From positions 1 to 29,724 of the forward strand of contig CAZRKL010000015.1 of NCBI GenBank assembly GCA_964600595.1: a DNA stretch of 29,724 nt, given 5' to 3'. The notes beneath the pieces were generated by a model, which was given only the letters and a program-made list of their open reading frames with translations, was not told the origin of the DNA and did no database searches. Made by a program: the position numbers and the translations under genes. Shown one piece after another: positions 7,313-16,124 of the stretch (its first letter is position 1; every line of letters starts with the position of its first letter). The stretch comes from DAIOEK01 sp964600595 (GTDB lineage: Bacteria > Chloroflexota > Anaerolineae > Anaerolineales > Anaerolineaceae).

Positions 7313-9784
7313 ATGCAGCCATCCATTGAAAAATTCCTCAAATTCCTGAAGCTGGAAATTGAACGTGGCTATGACAATAGAGCAGTTGTTGGTGGATTAG
7401 AAAAAGTATTGCCGAATTGGGAATCTCAGGCGCGTCTTGAACAAATTCCTGAATCAAGTCTTGAAAAAATTCATTCCCTGATTAATAATTACGATCAGCA
7501 ACTGGATGATCGGAAAGACATAATTAAAGATATCTGGGAAGAGTTGACAACAATTTCTACCGGCAGTTCTCCATCTCCCATGCCAGCTGCCAAAAGCAAC
7601 AAGCCAATTGAGAAAGAAAAGCCCGGATCGGTTGAAACAGAACAACGGCACATCTCTCCGCCTCAATCCAGGCGATCTGAACCGCGCATTACTTCTTCTG
7701 GTAACCGAACCGGGCTTAAAGCTCCTTTGAAGGTGGTTCAGGGAATTGGTGATAAGCATGCAGAGACTCTTGCCGGTTTAGGATTACATACACTTGAAGA
7801 TCTCTTATATTACTTCCCGCGCCGTTATGATGATTACAGCCAGCTCAAACCCATAAACCGTCTCTTCTATGGAGAAGAGATAACTGTTATCGGAGCAATT
7901 CATACCGTAAACACCCGACCCATCCGTGGTGGCAGTACGCACTTAATAGAAGCCGTGATCACCGACGGAACCGGGAGCCTGCGATTAACCTGGTTCAATC
8001 AACTCTGGATAGCAAACCGATTAAAACCTGGAATGCAAATTGTGGTCTCCGGCAGGGTGGATCAATATCTCGGGCGCCTGATCATCAACAATCCCGAGTG
8101 GGAACAGCTGGAAGAAGAGCAACTACACACAAACCGGATTGTACCGGTCTATCCGCTCACAGCCAGCATCACCCAGAAATGGCTGAGGCGTTTACAGTAT
8201 CAAACTGTGAACTATTGGAGCAGCCAGATTGCCGACTTCCTTCCGGATTCTGTAAAATCGTCCTATCAACTTCCACCTCTGGGCAATGCGCTCAAGGAAA
8301 TTCACTTTCCACCAAACCAGCAGGCAATCGTCAATGCAAGAAAACGCCTTGCATTTGATGAAATTTTCTTGCTACAAATCGGTGTTCTGCAACAAAAACG
8401 GAGCTGGAAATCGGCAACAGCCTCAGTATTTTCAATCTCTGAGGAAGAATTGTTGGTATGGCAGAAAAACTTGCCGTATCAGCTCACCAACGCGCAGCAA
8501 AAGGTACTATCAGAAATCAGAGCTGACCTGCTCACAGGACAACCGATGAACCGTCTCCTTCAGGGCGATGTTGGTTCTGGCAAGACGGTCGTTGCAGCAT
8601 TGGGTATGGCGGTTGTGATGAAGAATAGCGCGCAAGCTGCCTTGATGGCGCCCACCAGTATCCTAGCCGAACAGCATTACCGCAGCTTGACAAAGTTACT
8701 GACTACATCAGCCAATGGAGACCCTGTTTTAATGGCTGATGAAATTCGCCTATTAATTGGCGATACAAAAAACGCAGAAAAAGAAGAGATTCGGACCGGG
8801 GTAGAAAACGGATCTATCAGACTTATTATTGGCACACACGCATTACTGGAAGATCCGCTGGTATTCCAGAACCTTCAAATGGTGGTTATCGACGAGCAAC
8901 ATCGTTTTGGTGTTGAACAACGTGCAATTTTGCGTGCAAAAGGGAACAATCCACACCTGTTGGTGATGACCGCTACCCCCATTCCAAGATCCCTGGCTCT
9001 CACAGTGTATGGAGACCTGGATCTGTCCCTGATGGATGAGTATCCTGCCGGGAGACAAAATATTGATACAGTGGTTCTCTATCCTAAAGAGAGGGAACAG
9101 GCTTACAGCAAGATCAAATCACAGGTTGATGCAGGTCGACAGGCATTTATTATCTATCCTTTAGTCGAACAGGGTGATAATGACGAAGCCAAAGCAGCTG
9201 TAGAAGAACGCGATCGGCTTCAAAAAGAAGTGTTTTACAAGTACAAATTAGGGCTTCTCCATGGAAGGCTGAAACCTGATGAAAAAGAAAAAGTAATGAG
9301 TGCCTTCCGCAACAAAGAAATTGATATCCTGGTTTCAACTTCCGTGGTCGAAGTGGGTGTTGATATTCCCAACGCAACGATTATGATGGTAGAAGGAGCA
9401 AATCGATTTGGTTTAGCGCAGCTCCACCAGTTCCGCGGAAGGGTTGGTCGTGGAGAACATCAATCTTATTGTATCCTCATCCCCGAAACCGAGAACGCTG
9501 TGGATAATGAGCGACTGAAGGCAATGGTTGAAACCAATGATGGATTTGTTCTCGCAGAAAAAGACCTGGAGCAACGTGGACCTGGAGATTTTCTGGGTAC
9601 CCGCCAGGCTGGATATTCGGATTTACGACTGGCGTCTTTAAGTGATGTCAGGCTTATTGAAAAAGCCCGGGAAGCAGCTCAAATGGTTTTTGATCTAGAT
9701 CCAGATCTTAACCTCCCCGAGCATCAAAACTTAGTCCAGATGCTGCAGAGGTTCTGGCAGCCTGGGAGAGGAGATATCAGTTAA
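7313..9784 (+). CDS. recG: ATP-dependent DNA helicase RecG with N-terminal extension
   Basis: An 823-residue superfamily 2 helicase that reverses stalled replication forks and branch-migrates junctions. It has a wedge/OB region starting near residue 136 (VVQGIGDKHA, then YYFPRRYDDY at 166-175). Other elements are Walker A GDVGSGKT (418-425), the DEQH box (527-530), VMTATPIPRSLAL, LLHGRLKPDEK and QFRGRVGRG. It is about 130 residues longer than E. coli RecG (693). The extension has a helical part (1-80) and a Ser/Pro/Lys-rich linker (81-135). Similar extensions occur in some other phyla. The coaD start follows the stop codon by three bases. Confidence 0.95.
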   Translation: MQPSIEKFLKFLKLEIERGYDNRAVVGGLEKVLPNWESQARLEQIPESSLEKIHSLINNYDQQLDDRKDIIKDIWEELTTISTGSSPSPMPAAKSNKPIEKEKPGSVETEQRHISPPQSRRSEPRITSSGNRTGLKAPLKVVQGIGDKHAETLAGLGLHTLEDLLYYFPRRYDDYSQLKPINRLFYGEEITVIGAIHTVNTRPIRGGSTHLIEAVITDGTGSLRLTWFNQLWIANRLKPGMQIVVSGRVDQYLGRLIINNPEWEQLEEEQLHTNRIVPVYPLTASITQKWLRRLQYQTVNYWSSQIADFLPDSVKSSYQLPPLGNALKEIHFPPNQQAIVNARKRLAFDEIFLLQIGVLQQKRSWKSATASVFSISEEELLVWQKNLPYQLTNAQQKVLSEIRADLLTGQPMNRLLQGDVGSGKTVVAALGMAVVMKNSAQAALMAPTSILAEQHYRSLTKLLTTSANGDPVLMADEIRLLIGDTKNAEKEEIRTGVENGSIRLIIGTHALLEDPLVFQNLQMVVIDEQHRFGVEQRAILRAKGNNPHLLVMTATPIPRSLALTVYGDLDLSLMDEYPAGRQNIDTVVLYPKEREQAYSKIKSQVDAGRQAFIIYPLVEQGDNDEAKAAVEERDRLQKEVFYKYKLGLLHGRLKPDEKEKVMSAFRNKEIDILVSTSVVEVGVDIPNATIMMVEGANRFGLAQLHQFRGRVGRGEHQSYCILIPETENAVDNERLKAMVETNDGFVLAEKDLEQRGPGDFLGTRQAGYSDLRLASLSDVRLIEKAREAAQMVFDLDPDLNLPEHQNLVQMLQRFWQPGRGDIS

Positions 9785-9787
9785 ATC

Positions 9788-10312
9788 ATGGCTAAAGCTG
9801 TGTTTCCAGGGACTTTTGATCCAATCCATTACGGGCATATTGATATTGCTATTCGGGCAAGCAGGTTATTCGATGAAGTAGTCATTGCTGTGTTTGATCG
9901 TCCACTCAAGAACCTTTTATTCTCACCCGAAGAACGACTATCGTATGTAAAAAAAGCATTTGAGAATGAAAAGAATATTTCGGTCGTTGGTTATAGCGGC
10001 TTGACTGTCAGCTTTGTTAAATCTATTGGCGCTCAGGCAATTGTCCGTGGATTGCGTGTCTTCAGTGACTTTGAGCATGAATTCAAGATGGCACTGGCAA
10101 ACCATCGGCTTGCTCCTGATATCGATGTGGTCGCCCTGATCACCAGTGATGAGCATACCTTCCTTTCATCAACCACAGTACGCGAAATAGCTTCACTGGG
10201 TGGAGATATCACTACTTTTGTTCCTCCTCACGTTGCAGAGGCACTTTACAACAAATTTCGTGAACTCGGAAATGACCAGACAGTAGTGCCGCTAACCGCA
10301 TTGAGAGACTAG
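9788..10312 (+). CDS. coaD: Phosphopantetheine adenylyltransferase
   Basis: This enzyme transfers AMP from ATP to 4'-phosphopantetheine, the next-to-last step of coenzyme A synthesis. The 174-residue protein has the nucleotidyltransferase HxGH motif as HYGH (14-17) within FPGTFDPIHYGH. It also has the Lys of the RPLKNLLFS segment, AIVRGLR, and SSTTVREIASLGGDIT near the C-terminus. Length is slightly above the usual 160 because of a short C-terminal tail. The start is three bases after recG, and no clear ribosome binding site is seen at normal spacing, so coupling to recG is likely. Confidence 0.95.
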   Translation: MAKAVFPGTFDPIHYGHIDIAIRASRLFDEVVIAVFDRPLKNLLFSPEERLSYVKKAFENEKNISVVGYSGLTVSFVKSIGAQAIVRGLRVFSDFEHEFKMALANHRLAPDIDVVALITSDEHTFLSSTTVREIASLGGDITTFVPPHVAEALYNKFRELGNDQTVVPLTALRD

Positions 10313-10374
10313 TACAATAACAGCCTGGCGTTATTCTTGCAACAATACCGCATGCAATATTGAAGGAGGATAGG

Positions 10375-10848
10375 ATGGATATTCAACATTTAATTGACCG
10401 GTTGGAAGAGCTTTTTAATGAGAGCAAGGGTATTCCCCTTACCCACAATGTTGTCATTGATGAAGACCGTTTTCTGGATATTATTGACCAGATGCGAGTA
10501 TCCATTCCCGAAGAAGTAAAAAAAGCACAGCAGGTGCTGGTTCAACGTGACCGAATCCTTGCCCAGGCGCAGGAAGAAGCCAATCGTACAATTGCCCTCG
10601 CCCGCGATAAAGGCGAACAGTTGATTTCGAAGGATGCAATCACTGATGCGGCAAAAAAACAGGCAGAAGAGATCATCGGACAGGCACAACGTGAAGCGGA
10701 AGCCTCTCGGAAGGAAGCCGATGAATATGTTGTCGAGACACTGACCCGCCTGGAAATGGAAATGGACCGCACCCTCGGGCAGATACGCAATGGCATCAAG
10801 GCATTGCAAGCTGAACACAGGAACAAACCTCCAGCCACATCCTCCTGA
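10375..10848 (+). CDS. Coiled-coil protein downstream of coaD (ATP synthase B/DivIVA-like character)
   Basis: A 157-residue hydrophilic protein that is almost wholly helical. Residues 40-150 are a charged Ala/Glu/Gln/Arg-rich coiled coil (for example ILAQAQEEANRTIALARDKG and AEEIIGQAQREAEASRKEAD). It resembles the stalk region of ATP synthase subunit b or a DivIVA-type protein but has no membrane helix. Comparable unnamed proteins often follow coaD in Firmicutes and Chloroflexota. The ATG at 10375 has a perfect AAGGAGG five bases upstream; a TTG at 10360 lacks one. It is the last gene before a strong terminator. I can assign no function; a structural or cell-division role is speculation. Confidence 0.7.
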   Translation: MDIQHLIDRLEELFNESKGIPLTHNVVIDEDRFLDIIDQMRVSIPEEVKKAQQVLVQRDRILAQAQEEANRTIALARDKGEQLISKDAITDAAKKQAEEIIGQAQREAEASRKEADEYVVETLTRLEMEMDRTLGQIRNGIKALQAEHRNKPPATSS

Positions 10849-10865
10849 ATTCCCAGTTAGATCAA

Positions 10866-10903
10866 CAACACCCGCCTGAGGCGGGTGTTGTTTTATTTAT
10901 TCC
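10866..10903. terminator. Strong intrinsic terminator between the coaD-distal gene and lon
   Basis: CAACACCCGCC (10866-10876) pairs perfectly with GGCGGGTGTTG (10880-10890) around a TGA loop: eleven base pairs, mostly G-C. On the plus strand it is followed by TTTTATTTATTCC. That T tract overlaps the lon stop codon (10897-10899). On the minus strand the tail is weaker (TTGTTGATCT), so it is mainly a plus-strand terminator that may also stop lon transcripts. Confidence 0.85.
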
Positions 10904-13386
10904 TTGATATCTGCCGAAGAATTCTTTCGTGGTTTACGTGCTGTGATCTGTATCGGCTTAGTTGCCTTCTCATGAAGGGCCAGCCTGATGATTTCATCCA
11001 TGTGCCTGACAGGAATAATTTCTAGATCCTGGCGTGCTTTTCTGGGAATATCCAGTAAATCTTTCACATTTCTTTCAGGAATGAGAATAGTTTTTATGTG
11101 CGCACGATGTGCCGCGAGTACTTTTTCCCGAATACCACCAACCGGAAGTATCTTCCCGCGCAGCGTGATCTCTCCAGTCATCGCAACTGTTTTATAGACC
11201 TCACGCCGCGTAAAGGCTGAGATCATGGCTGTTGCCAGGGTAATCCCTGCTGAAGGGCCGTCTTTGGGTATGGCACCTTCCGGAATATGAACATGCACAT
11301 CCAATCTTTCAAACAAGATGGGATTAATATTTAACTCATCTGCCTTCGACTTCATATAAGAAAGAGCTGCCTGACCAGATTCCTGCATTACTTCTCCAAC
11401 CTGACCGGTAATCTGAAGTCCACCTTTTCCTTCAAAAATCAATACCTCTACCGGCATGATATCACCGCCAGATTCTGTCCATGCCATTGCAGTAGCAACA
11501 CCCACTTCATCCTGTTTTTCAGCTTCTGTTTCAAAAAACTGTGGAGGTCCCAGGTATTTGTCTATTGAAGCATTGGTTACCCGGTGCGGGTATCGTTTCT
11601 TTTCTGATTTCTGTCTGGCAATTTTTCGGAACACCCTGCCAATTTCCCGTTCCAGGTTGCGGACCCCGGCTTCATAGGTGTACTCGCGGATAATGCGACG
11701 AAGCGCGGATTCTTCCATGACAATTTCACCTTTTTCCAAACCGCTTTCCTCTTCCTGCCGTGGAAGAAGGAACCTGTGGCAGATTTCCAGCTTTTCTTCC
11801 TCTATATATCCCGGAAATTCGATCACTTCCATTCTATCTAACAGCGCGGGCGGGATTGTTCCCATGGAGTTGGCTGTGGTGATGAACATTACCTTTGAGA
11901 GGTCATAAGCGAGTTCAAGATAGTGGTCTGAAAAGGCATTATTTTGTTCCAGATCCAGCACTTCCAGTAACGCAGCTGCGGGATCACCCCTGAAGTCAGA
12001 TCCGAGTTTATCAATTTCATCCAGCATAAAGAGCGGATTTTGTGACCCAGCCCGGCGCATTGTTTGCAGAATCCGGCCTGGCATGGCTCCAATATAGGTT
12101 CTGCGGTGACCACGAATTTCCGCCTCGTCACGCACACCTCCCAGTGAAAGCCTCACGAATTTTCGCCCCAACGCCTCTGCGATGGATCTTCCCAGAGATG
12201 TTTTCCCTGTCCCCGGAGGACCGATGAAACACAGGATAGGTTGCCGCAACCGCTTTGGTTTCAGTGATCGGACAGCAATATACTCAAGGATGCGGTCTTT
12301 CGCTTTCTTAAGACCGTAGTGGTTCTCATCCAGCACTTTTGCCGCGTGTTTCACGTCGAGATTATCATCTGTACAAGTATTCCAGGGGAGATCAATGATC
12401 CAATCGAGATAAGTGCGGATAATACCGACCTCAGGAGCCATTGAAGGCATCTGGGTTAACCGCTCTAATTCTTTGATTGCCTGTGTGTGAGCTTCTTTTG
12501 GAAGCTTTGCTTCATCAATTTTTACTTTTAATTCCTGAATTTCCCTCTGCCAGATGTCACCTTCACCCAGTTCTGTCTGAATGGCTTTCATTTGCTCCCG
12601 CAGGTAAAATTCCCGCTGTGAGCGATCTACCTCACTCTGAACCTTGCTCTGGATGACATCTTCAAGCTGAAGCACATCCAATTCATCCGCAAGCAGGTGA
12701 TTGATTTTGCTTAATCTCTCTTCAGGTGAAACCATCTGCAGCAGATCCTGACGCGTTGGGAAATCCAGAGAAAGGGATGAAGCAACCATATCAGCCAACC
12801 AACCAGGCTCATTAATATTCATCGCAAAGATATTTGCCTCGTCCGGTAAAGTCCGGTCAAGCTGAACGCACTGCTCGAACAGGTCGCGGGCAGTTCGCAT
12901 GAGGGCGGTAATCTGCTTATCCACCTTGATCGCTTCATCGATGACTTTTGCCCTCGCGATGATGAATGGCTCAAATTGAAGAAACTCCATTACTTCAACC
13001 CGTCTGCGTCCTTGAACCAACGCAGAACTGGATCCATCCGGCATGGCCAGCATCCGCCCCACAGCCATTTCTACGCCAATGGGTAAAAAATCTTTCGCTA
13101 CCGGATCTTCAACACTGGAATCTTTTTGGACCAGACCGATTACGGTCAGTCCTTCCTCCTGTGCAAATTGGATGGCTGCCATCGTGTTGCCAGGAACAAT
13201 AAATACAGGAGAAACCATGTGCGGAAAGATAACCAAATCCCTCAAAGGCAATACAGCCAGCGTGATCATGCCGCTCCGGTTCGGTTTGGCATTCTTTATT
13301 TGATAAAGTTCCTCCGTCCGCTGATGCAGAGCAGAGCTGATTCCTTCATCTTCCTGGTTGTAGTCCAAATAATCAAAGTTACGCAT
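10897..13386 (-). CDS. lon: ATP-dependent protease Lon (LonA)
   Basis: An 829-residue cytosolic AAA+ serine protease degrading damaged and regulatory proteins. The N-terminal substrate domain begins LAVLPLRDLVIFPHMVSPVF. A coiled region carries REFYLREQMKAIQTELGE, followed by Walker A GPPGTGKT (about 389-396), Walker B MLDEIDKLG and the C-terminal protease domain. The catalytic dyad is Ser712 (in PKDGPSAGIT) and Lys755 (in REKVLAAHR), 43 residues apart as in E. coli. I place the start at 13386, where AAGGA lies six bases upstream. A longer frame from 13425 would overlap folC by 37 bases. The start is two bases after the folC stop codon, so they form an operon. Confidence 0.96.
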   Translation of the reverse strand: MRNFDYLDYNQEDEGISSALHQRTEELYQIKNAKPNRSGMITLAVLPLRDLVIFPHMVSPVFIVPGNTMAAIQFAQEEGLTVIGLVQKDSSVEDPVAKDFLPIGVEMAVGRMLAMPDGSSSALVQGRRRVEVMEFLQFEPFIIARAKVIDEAIKVDKQITALMRTARDLFEQCVQLDRTLPDEANIFAMNINEPGWLADMVASSLSLDFPTRQDLLQMVSPEERLSKINHLLADELDVLQLEDVIQSKVQSEVDRSQREFYLREQMKAIQTELGEGDIWQREIQELKVKIDEAKLPKEAHTQAIKELERLTQMPSMAPEVGIIRTYLDWIIDLPWNTCTDDNLDVKHAAKVLDENHYGLKKAKDRILEYIAVRSLKPKRLRQPILCFIGPPGTGKTSLGRSIAEALGRKFVRLSLGGVRDEAEIRGHRRTYIGAMPGRILQTMRRAGSQNPLFMLDEIDKLGSDFRGDPAAALLEVLDLEQNNAFSDHYLELAYDLSKVMFITTANSMGTIPPALLDRMEVIEFPGYIEEEKLEICHRFLLPRQEEESGLEKGEIVMEESALRRIIREYTYEAGVRNLEREIGRVFRKIARQKSEKKRYPHRVTNASIDKYLGPPQFFETEAEKQDEVGVATAMAWTESGGDIMPVEVLIFEGKGGLQITGQVGEVMQESGQAALSYMKSKADELNINPILFERLDVHVHIPEGAIPKDGPSAGITLATAMISAFTRREVYKTVAMTGEITLRGKILPVGGIREKVLAAHRAHIKTILIPERNVKDLLDIPRKARQDLEIIPVRHMDEIIRLALHEKATKPIQITARKPRKNSSADIKE

Positions 13387-13388
13387 AC

Positions 13389-14777
13389 CTATTCCTTCTT
13401 CGTCATTCCAGATGTATCCAGCCATACTTCGCGGGCTGCTGCTGCCAGAAAAATACTGCCGGCTACCAACACAGCCTCGTTTGGTCCTGCCATTCCTGTG
13501 ATCTCTTCAAATGCTTTCTGGAAGGGTAAAATCGCGCGTGCGGGCTTCCCCATCTGGTGGACTAATTTTACTATGGATGAGGCCTCCATGGCGCGTGGAT
13601 GGATGGTTTGGGTGGCAATTACTTTGTTCACCCGCGGCAGTAGATCCACAAGTATTCCATGTACATCCTTGTCTTCTGAAGCTCCAAATAATAACAGAAT
13701 ATTCTTCCCGGGTAAATAATCATCCAATGTGATGCGCAGTTTCTGGGCAGAATCCCGGTTGTGCGCTGAATCCAAAACTATGAGCGGATTTCTGGATATC
13801 ACTTCGAAACGGCAATGCCATGACACATTCAAGAATCCATCTGCAACTGCCTGCTCAGAGATTTCATAACCCGCTGCCCTCACTGTTTGAATAGTCAGGA
13901 AAGCTGTAACCGCGTTTTCGATCTGATGGGCACCCAGTAGAGGTGTGAAGTATTCCATGGGATGCCAGGTTATTCCATCAGGGTTCTCCAGAAATTGATC
14001 CATTTTTCCCTGTTGATGCGGCTGCCAGACCCAAAATCGCTGCCCATCCAGGCTGTGACTGGCGCTTACATAGTGGACATCTTTTCCCACACTTAACAGG
14101 GGTGAGCCCAGCTCATTTGCCCTTTGTTCAATGACTTTATATGCTTCCGTGCTCTGGTTGGAAACCACAACCGTCCTGCCGGGTTTGATGATGCCAGCTT
14201 TTTCTCCGGCAATTGCAGCCAGCGTGTCACCCAGTACCGCCTGATGATCATATGACACTGTCGTAATCACAGAAACCAGAGGATCAACCACATTCGTGGC
14301 ATCCAGCCTGCCCCCCAGCCCCACCTCCAAAACGGCAAAATCCACTTTCTGCCTGGCAAATACAGTCATGGCAAGGGCAGTAGTAATTTCAAAGGTGGTG
14401 ATTTCTGGTACTTTTTCGATGGCAGGTTTAATTTCATCCAGTATGGAAAGGAAACTAATTTTATCAATAGGTTTTCCACCCACCTGAATCCGTTCAGTGT
14501 AATCGATCAGGTGTGGAGATGTATAAAGCCCAACCTTGTAGCCAGCTTGATAAAGAATGCTGGCAAGAAACGCAGAAACGGATCCTTTGCCTTTGGTTCC
14601 GGTGATGTGAATAACCGGGTATTTCTTATGGGGATTATCCAATAATTCCAGCAGGCGAAACATCCGGTCCAGATTAAATTTTTCAGGAGAGTAGGTTAAT
14701 TGTTTAGTAAGGCTATAATCAACAAAGCTGTAGATATAATCCAGTGCTTCCTGATATTTATTGTCAATATTGTCCAT
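13389..14777 (-). CDS. folC: Folylpolyglutamate synthase / dihydrofolate synthase
   Basis: This Mur-ligase-type enzyme adds glutamate to folates (and often to dihydropteroate). The 462-residue protein has the P-loop HITGTKGKGSV (57-67), LGGRLDATN, the DHQAVLGDTLAAIAGEKAGI motif and the C-terminal LDSAHN ligase motif. Length is about 25-40 residues above many homologues. The ATG at 14777 has GGAG six bases upstream. A GTG/ATG pair slightly upstream (14792/14789) would leave almost no leader and lacks this site. It is the first gene of a two-gene operon with lon, and a promoter is visible just ahead. Confidence 0.94.
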   Translation of the reverse strand: MDNIDNKYQEALDYIYSFVDYSLTKQLTYSPEKFNLDRMFRLLELLDNPHKKYPVIHITGTKGKGSVSAFLASILYQAGYKVGLYTSPHLIDYTERIQVGGKPIDKISFLSILDEIKPAIEKVPEITTFEITTALAMTVFARQKVDFAVLEVGLGGRLDATNVVDPLVSVITTVSYDHQAVLGDTLAAIAGEKAGIIKPGRTVVVSNQSTEAYKVIEQRANELGSPLLSVGKDVHYVSASHSLDGQRFWVWQPHQQGKMDQFLENPDGITWHPMEYFTPLLGAHQIENAVTAFLTIQTVRAAGYEISEQAVADGFLNVSWHCRFEVISRNPLIVLDSAHNRDSAQKLRITLDDYLPGKNILLLFGASEDKDVHGILVDLLPRVNKVIATQTIHPRAMEASSIVKLVHQMGKPARAILPFQKAFEEITGMAGPNEAVLVAGSIFLAAAAREVWLDTSGMTKKE

Positions 14778-14799
14778 TAGATTCTCCATCACCTATGAG

Positions 14800-14828
14800 A
14801 TTGTAACCGCGCGATTGAGGCTTCGCAA
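14800..14828 (-). promoter_or_regulatory. folC-lon promoter
   Basis: On the minus strand TTGCGA (14823-14828) and TACAAT (14800-14805) are separated by 17 bases. The -35 matches 4 of 6 and the -10 matches 5 of 6 consensus bases. The start site would be near 14793, giving a leader of about 16 bases that contains the GGAG site. No heat-shock inverted repeat (CIRCE) is visible here although lon is often stress-induced. Confidence 0.5.
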
Positions 14829-14848
14829 GATGGAAGCTTTGATTGGGT

Positions 14849-14854
14849 TATAAT
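14849..14854 (+). promoter_or_regulatory. -10 box of the DUF503 gene
   Basis: TATAAT lies 19 bases before the DUF503 ATG, within GGGTTATAATCAACCC, whose outer five bases are inverted repeats. There is no convincing -35. It is divergent from the folC promoter, and the two -10 boxes lie about 43 bases apart. Confidence 0.35.
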
Positions 14855-14873
14855 CAACCCGACAGGATTTTCG

Positions 14874-15158
14874 ATGCGCATTGGAATATTAACCATTCTG
14901 ATCCATCTCCCCGGGTGTTCATCGCTCAAGGAAAAAAGGAGCAGAATAAAACCCCTGCAAGAAAGGCTGAAGCAACAGTTTAACATCAGTGTGGCTGAAA
15001 TCGGTCATCAAGATGTTCATCAGACTGCGCAAATTGGTATTGCCGTGATAAATTCTGATGCAAGAATCATCGATGCGTATCTGGCAAATGTTCTCCAGTG
15101 GATTGAGAGCTATTTCCCTGATTTATATATTCAGGAACAAAAAGTTGAGATACTTTGA
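14874..15158 (+). CDS. DUF503 (YlxP-like) protein
   Basis: A 94-residue protein matching the DUF503/YlxP pattern: an N-terminal beta strand (MRIGILTILIHLPGCSSLKE), the charged segment SSLKEKRSRIKPLQERLKQQF, then VAEIGHQDVHQTAQIGIAVI and a helical C-terminus. Homologues in Firmicutes sit near rbfA/nusA-infB. Here the downstream neighbour, 14 bases away, is an SDR dehydrogenase. AGGA is placed six bases before the ATG. The family has no firmly established function. Confidence 0.82.
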   Translation: MRIGILTILIHLPGCSSLKEKRSRIKPLQERLKQQFNISVAEIGHQDVHQTAQIGIAVINSDARIIDAYLANVLQWIESYFPDLYIQEQKVEIL

Positions 15159-15172
15159 CCGGAAGGTGAACC

Positions 15173-16116
15173 ATGGATTTGGGACTCAAGAATAAAAAAG
15201 CTATCGTCACCGGCGCCAGTAAAGGTTTGGGATTTGCCATCGCGGCCATCCTTGGCCAGGAAGGTGCCGATCTGATTATCAACAGTCGGGATGCAAAAAA
15301 CCTTTCAACTGCAAAAGATACCTTAAGGCAATCGGGTTGCTCTGTTGATGATATCCCGGGTGATGTCAGCCAGCCAGATTTTCCTGCGATGCTTATCCAA
15401 CAAGCGGCAGAGCGATTGGGTGGCATTGACATCTTGATCACGAATGCGGGAGGTCCCCGAACAGGCAAATTTGTGCAACTAAACGATGAAGACTGGTCTC
15501 AGGCTGTTAATCTTAGCCTTCTCAGCCATGTCCGCCTGATTCAAGCCGCACTGCCGTACCTCGCAAAATCAANNNNNNNNNNNNNNNNNNNNNNNNNNNN
15601 NNNNNNNNNNNNNNNNNNNNNNNNNNNNNNNNNNNNNNNNNNNNNNNNNNNNNNNNNNNNNNNNNNNNNNNNCTTCTCAGCCATGTCCGCCTGATTCAAG
15701 CCGCACTGCCGTACCTCGCAAAATCAAATCAGGGCAGCATTCTCACAGTTACATCAATATCAGCCAAGCAACCCATCCCGGATCTGATCCTATCCAATAC
15801 ACTACGTGCCGGAGTACTGGGATTGACCAAATCCCTTGCCCTCGAACTCGCTGAACAAAACATCAGGGTCAACTCTATACTGCCATCCTGGACGGCTACA
15901 GAAAGAGCAGTACAATTGATACGCTCCCGGGCAGAAGTGAATAAAACTTCATTCGAAACAGAGATGGAAAAGCAAAAGTCAGCCGCGCCGTTGGGCAGAC
16001 TGGCTGAACCAGATGAATTTGCACGATCAGCAGTTTTTCTATGCTCACCCGCCGCGTCTTACCTGACTGGTGTTATGTTAAGTGTGGATGGCGGATCATA
16101 CAAAGGATTATTATAG
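15173..16116 (+). CDS. SDR-family oxidoreductase, interrupted by an artificial assembly gap
   Basis: A short-chain dehydrogenase/reductase. The N-terminal Rossmann motif is GASKGLGFAIA and the TNAGGPRTG segment follows. The C-terminal half has VNSILPSWTATERA and LTGVMLSVDGGSYKG. One hundred N bases (15573-15672) are flanked by identical 55-base ends. Collapsing one copy and the Ns restores a single frame of 262 residues, a normal SDR length. The catalytic YxxxK is absent: the aligned stretch reads SNTLR, so Tyr becomes Ser and Lys becomes Arg. A noncanonical SDR subfamily with SN-x-x-R and TNAGGP/NTGGP-like motifs is known to me, and its substrates are unclear. GGAAGG precedes the ATG. Confidence 0.85.
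15573..15672. other. Assembly gap (100 N) with overlapping contig ends
   Basis: The 55 bases before the gap (15518-15572) are identical to the 55 bases after it (15673-15727). This is the signature of two contigs that overlap by a fixed word length but were scaffolded with a placeholder gap. The real chromosome probably lacks 155 bases of this interval. Confidence 0.9.
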
Positions 16117-16124
16117 GTACTCAT

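Noticed and set aside
10315..10338. Imperfect hairpin (AATAAC/GTTATT) between coaD and the coiled-coil gene as a terminator
   Set aside because: The stem has a bulge and no real T run; it could at most attenuate transcription.
13126..13719. 197-codon open frame on the plus strand across the lon/folC junction
   Set aside because: It is antisense to two well-supported genes, has no ribosome site and no recognisable protein features.
15518..15727. Genuine 55-base tandem duplication or mobile element target site
   Set aside because: The copies touch the N run exactly on both sides and collapsing them restores the reading frame, so assembly is the simpler cause.
16041..16124. ATG start for the radical SAM protein inside the SDR gene
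   Set aside because: It adds 28 residues without family resemblance; the TTG at 16125 fits the gene boundary.
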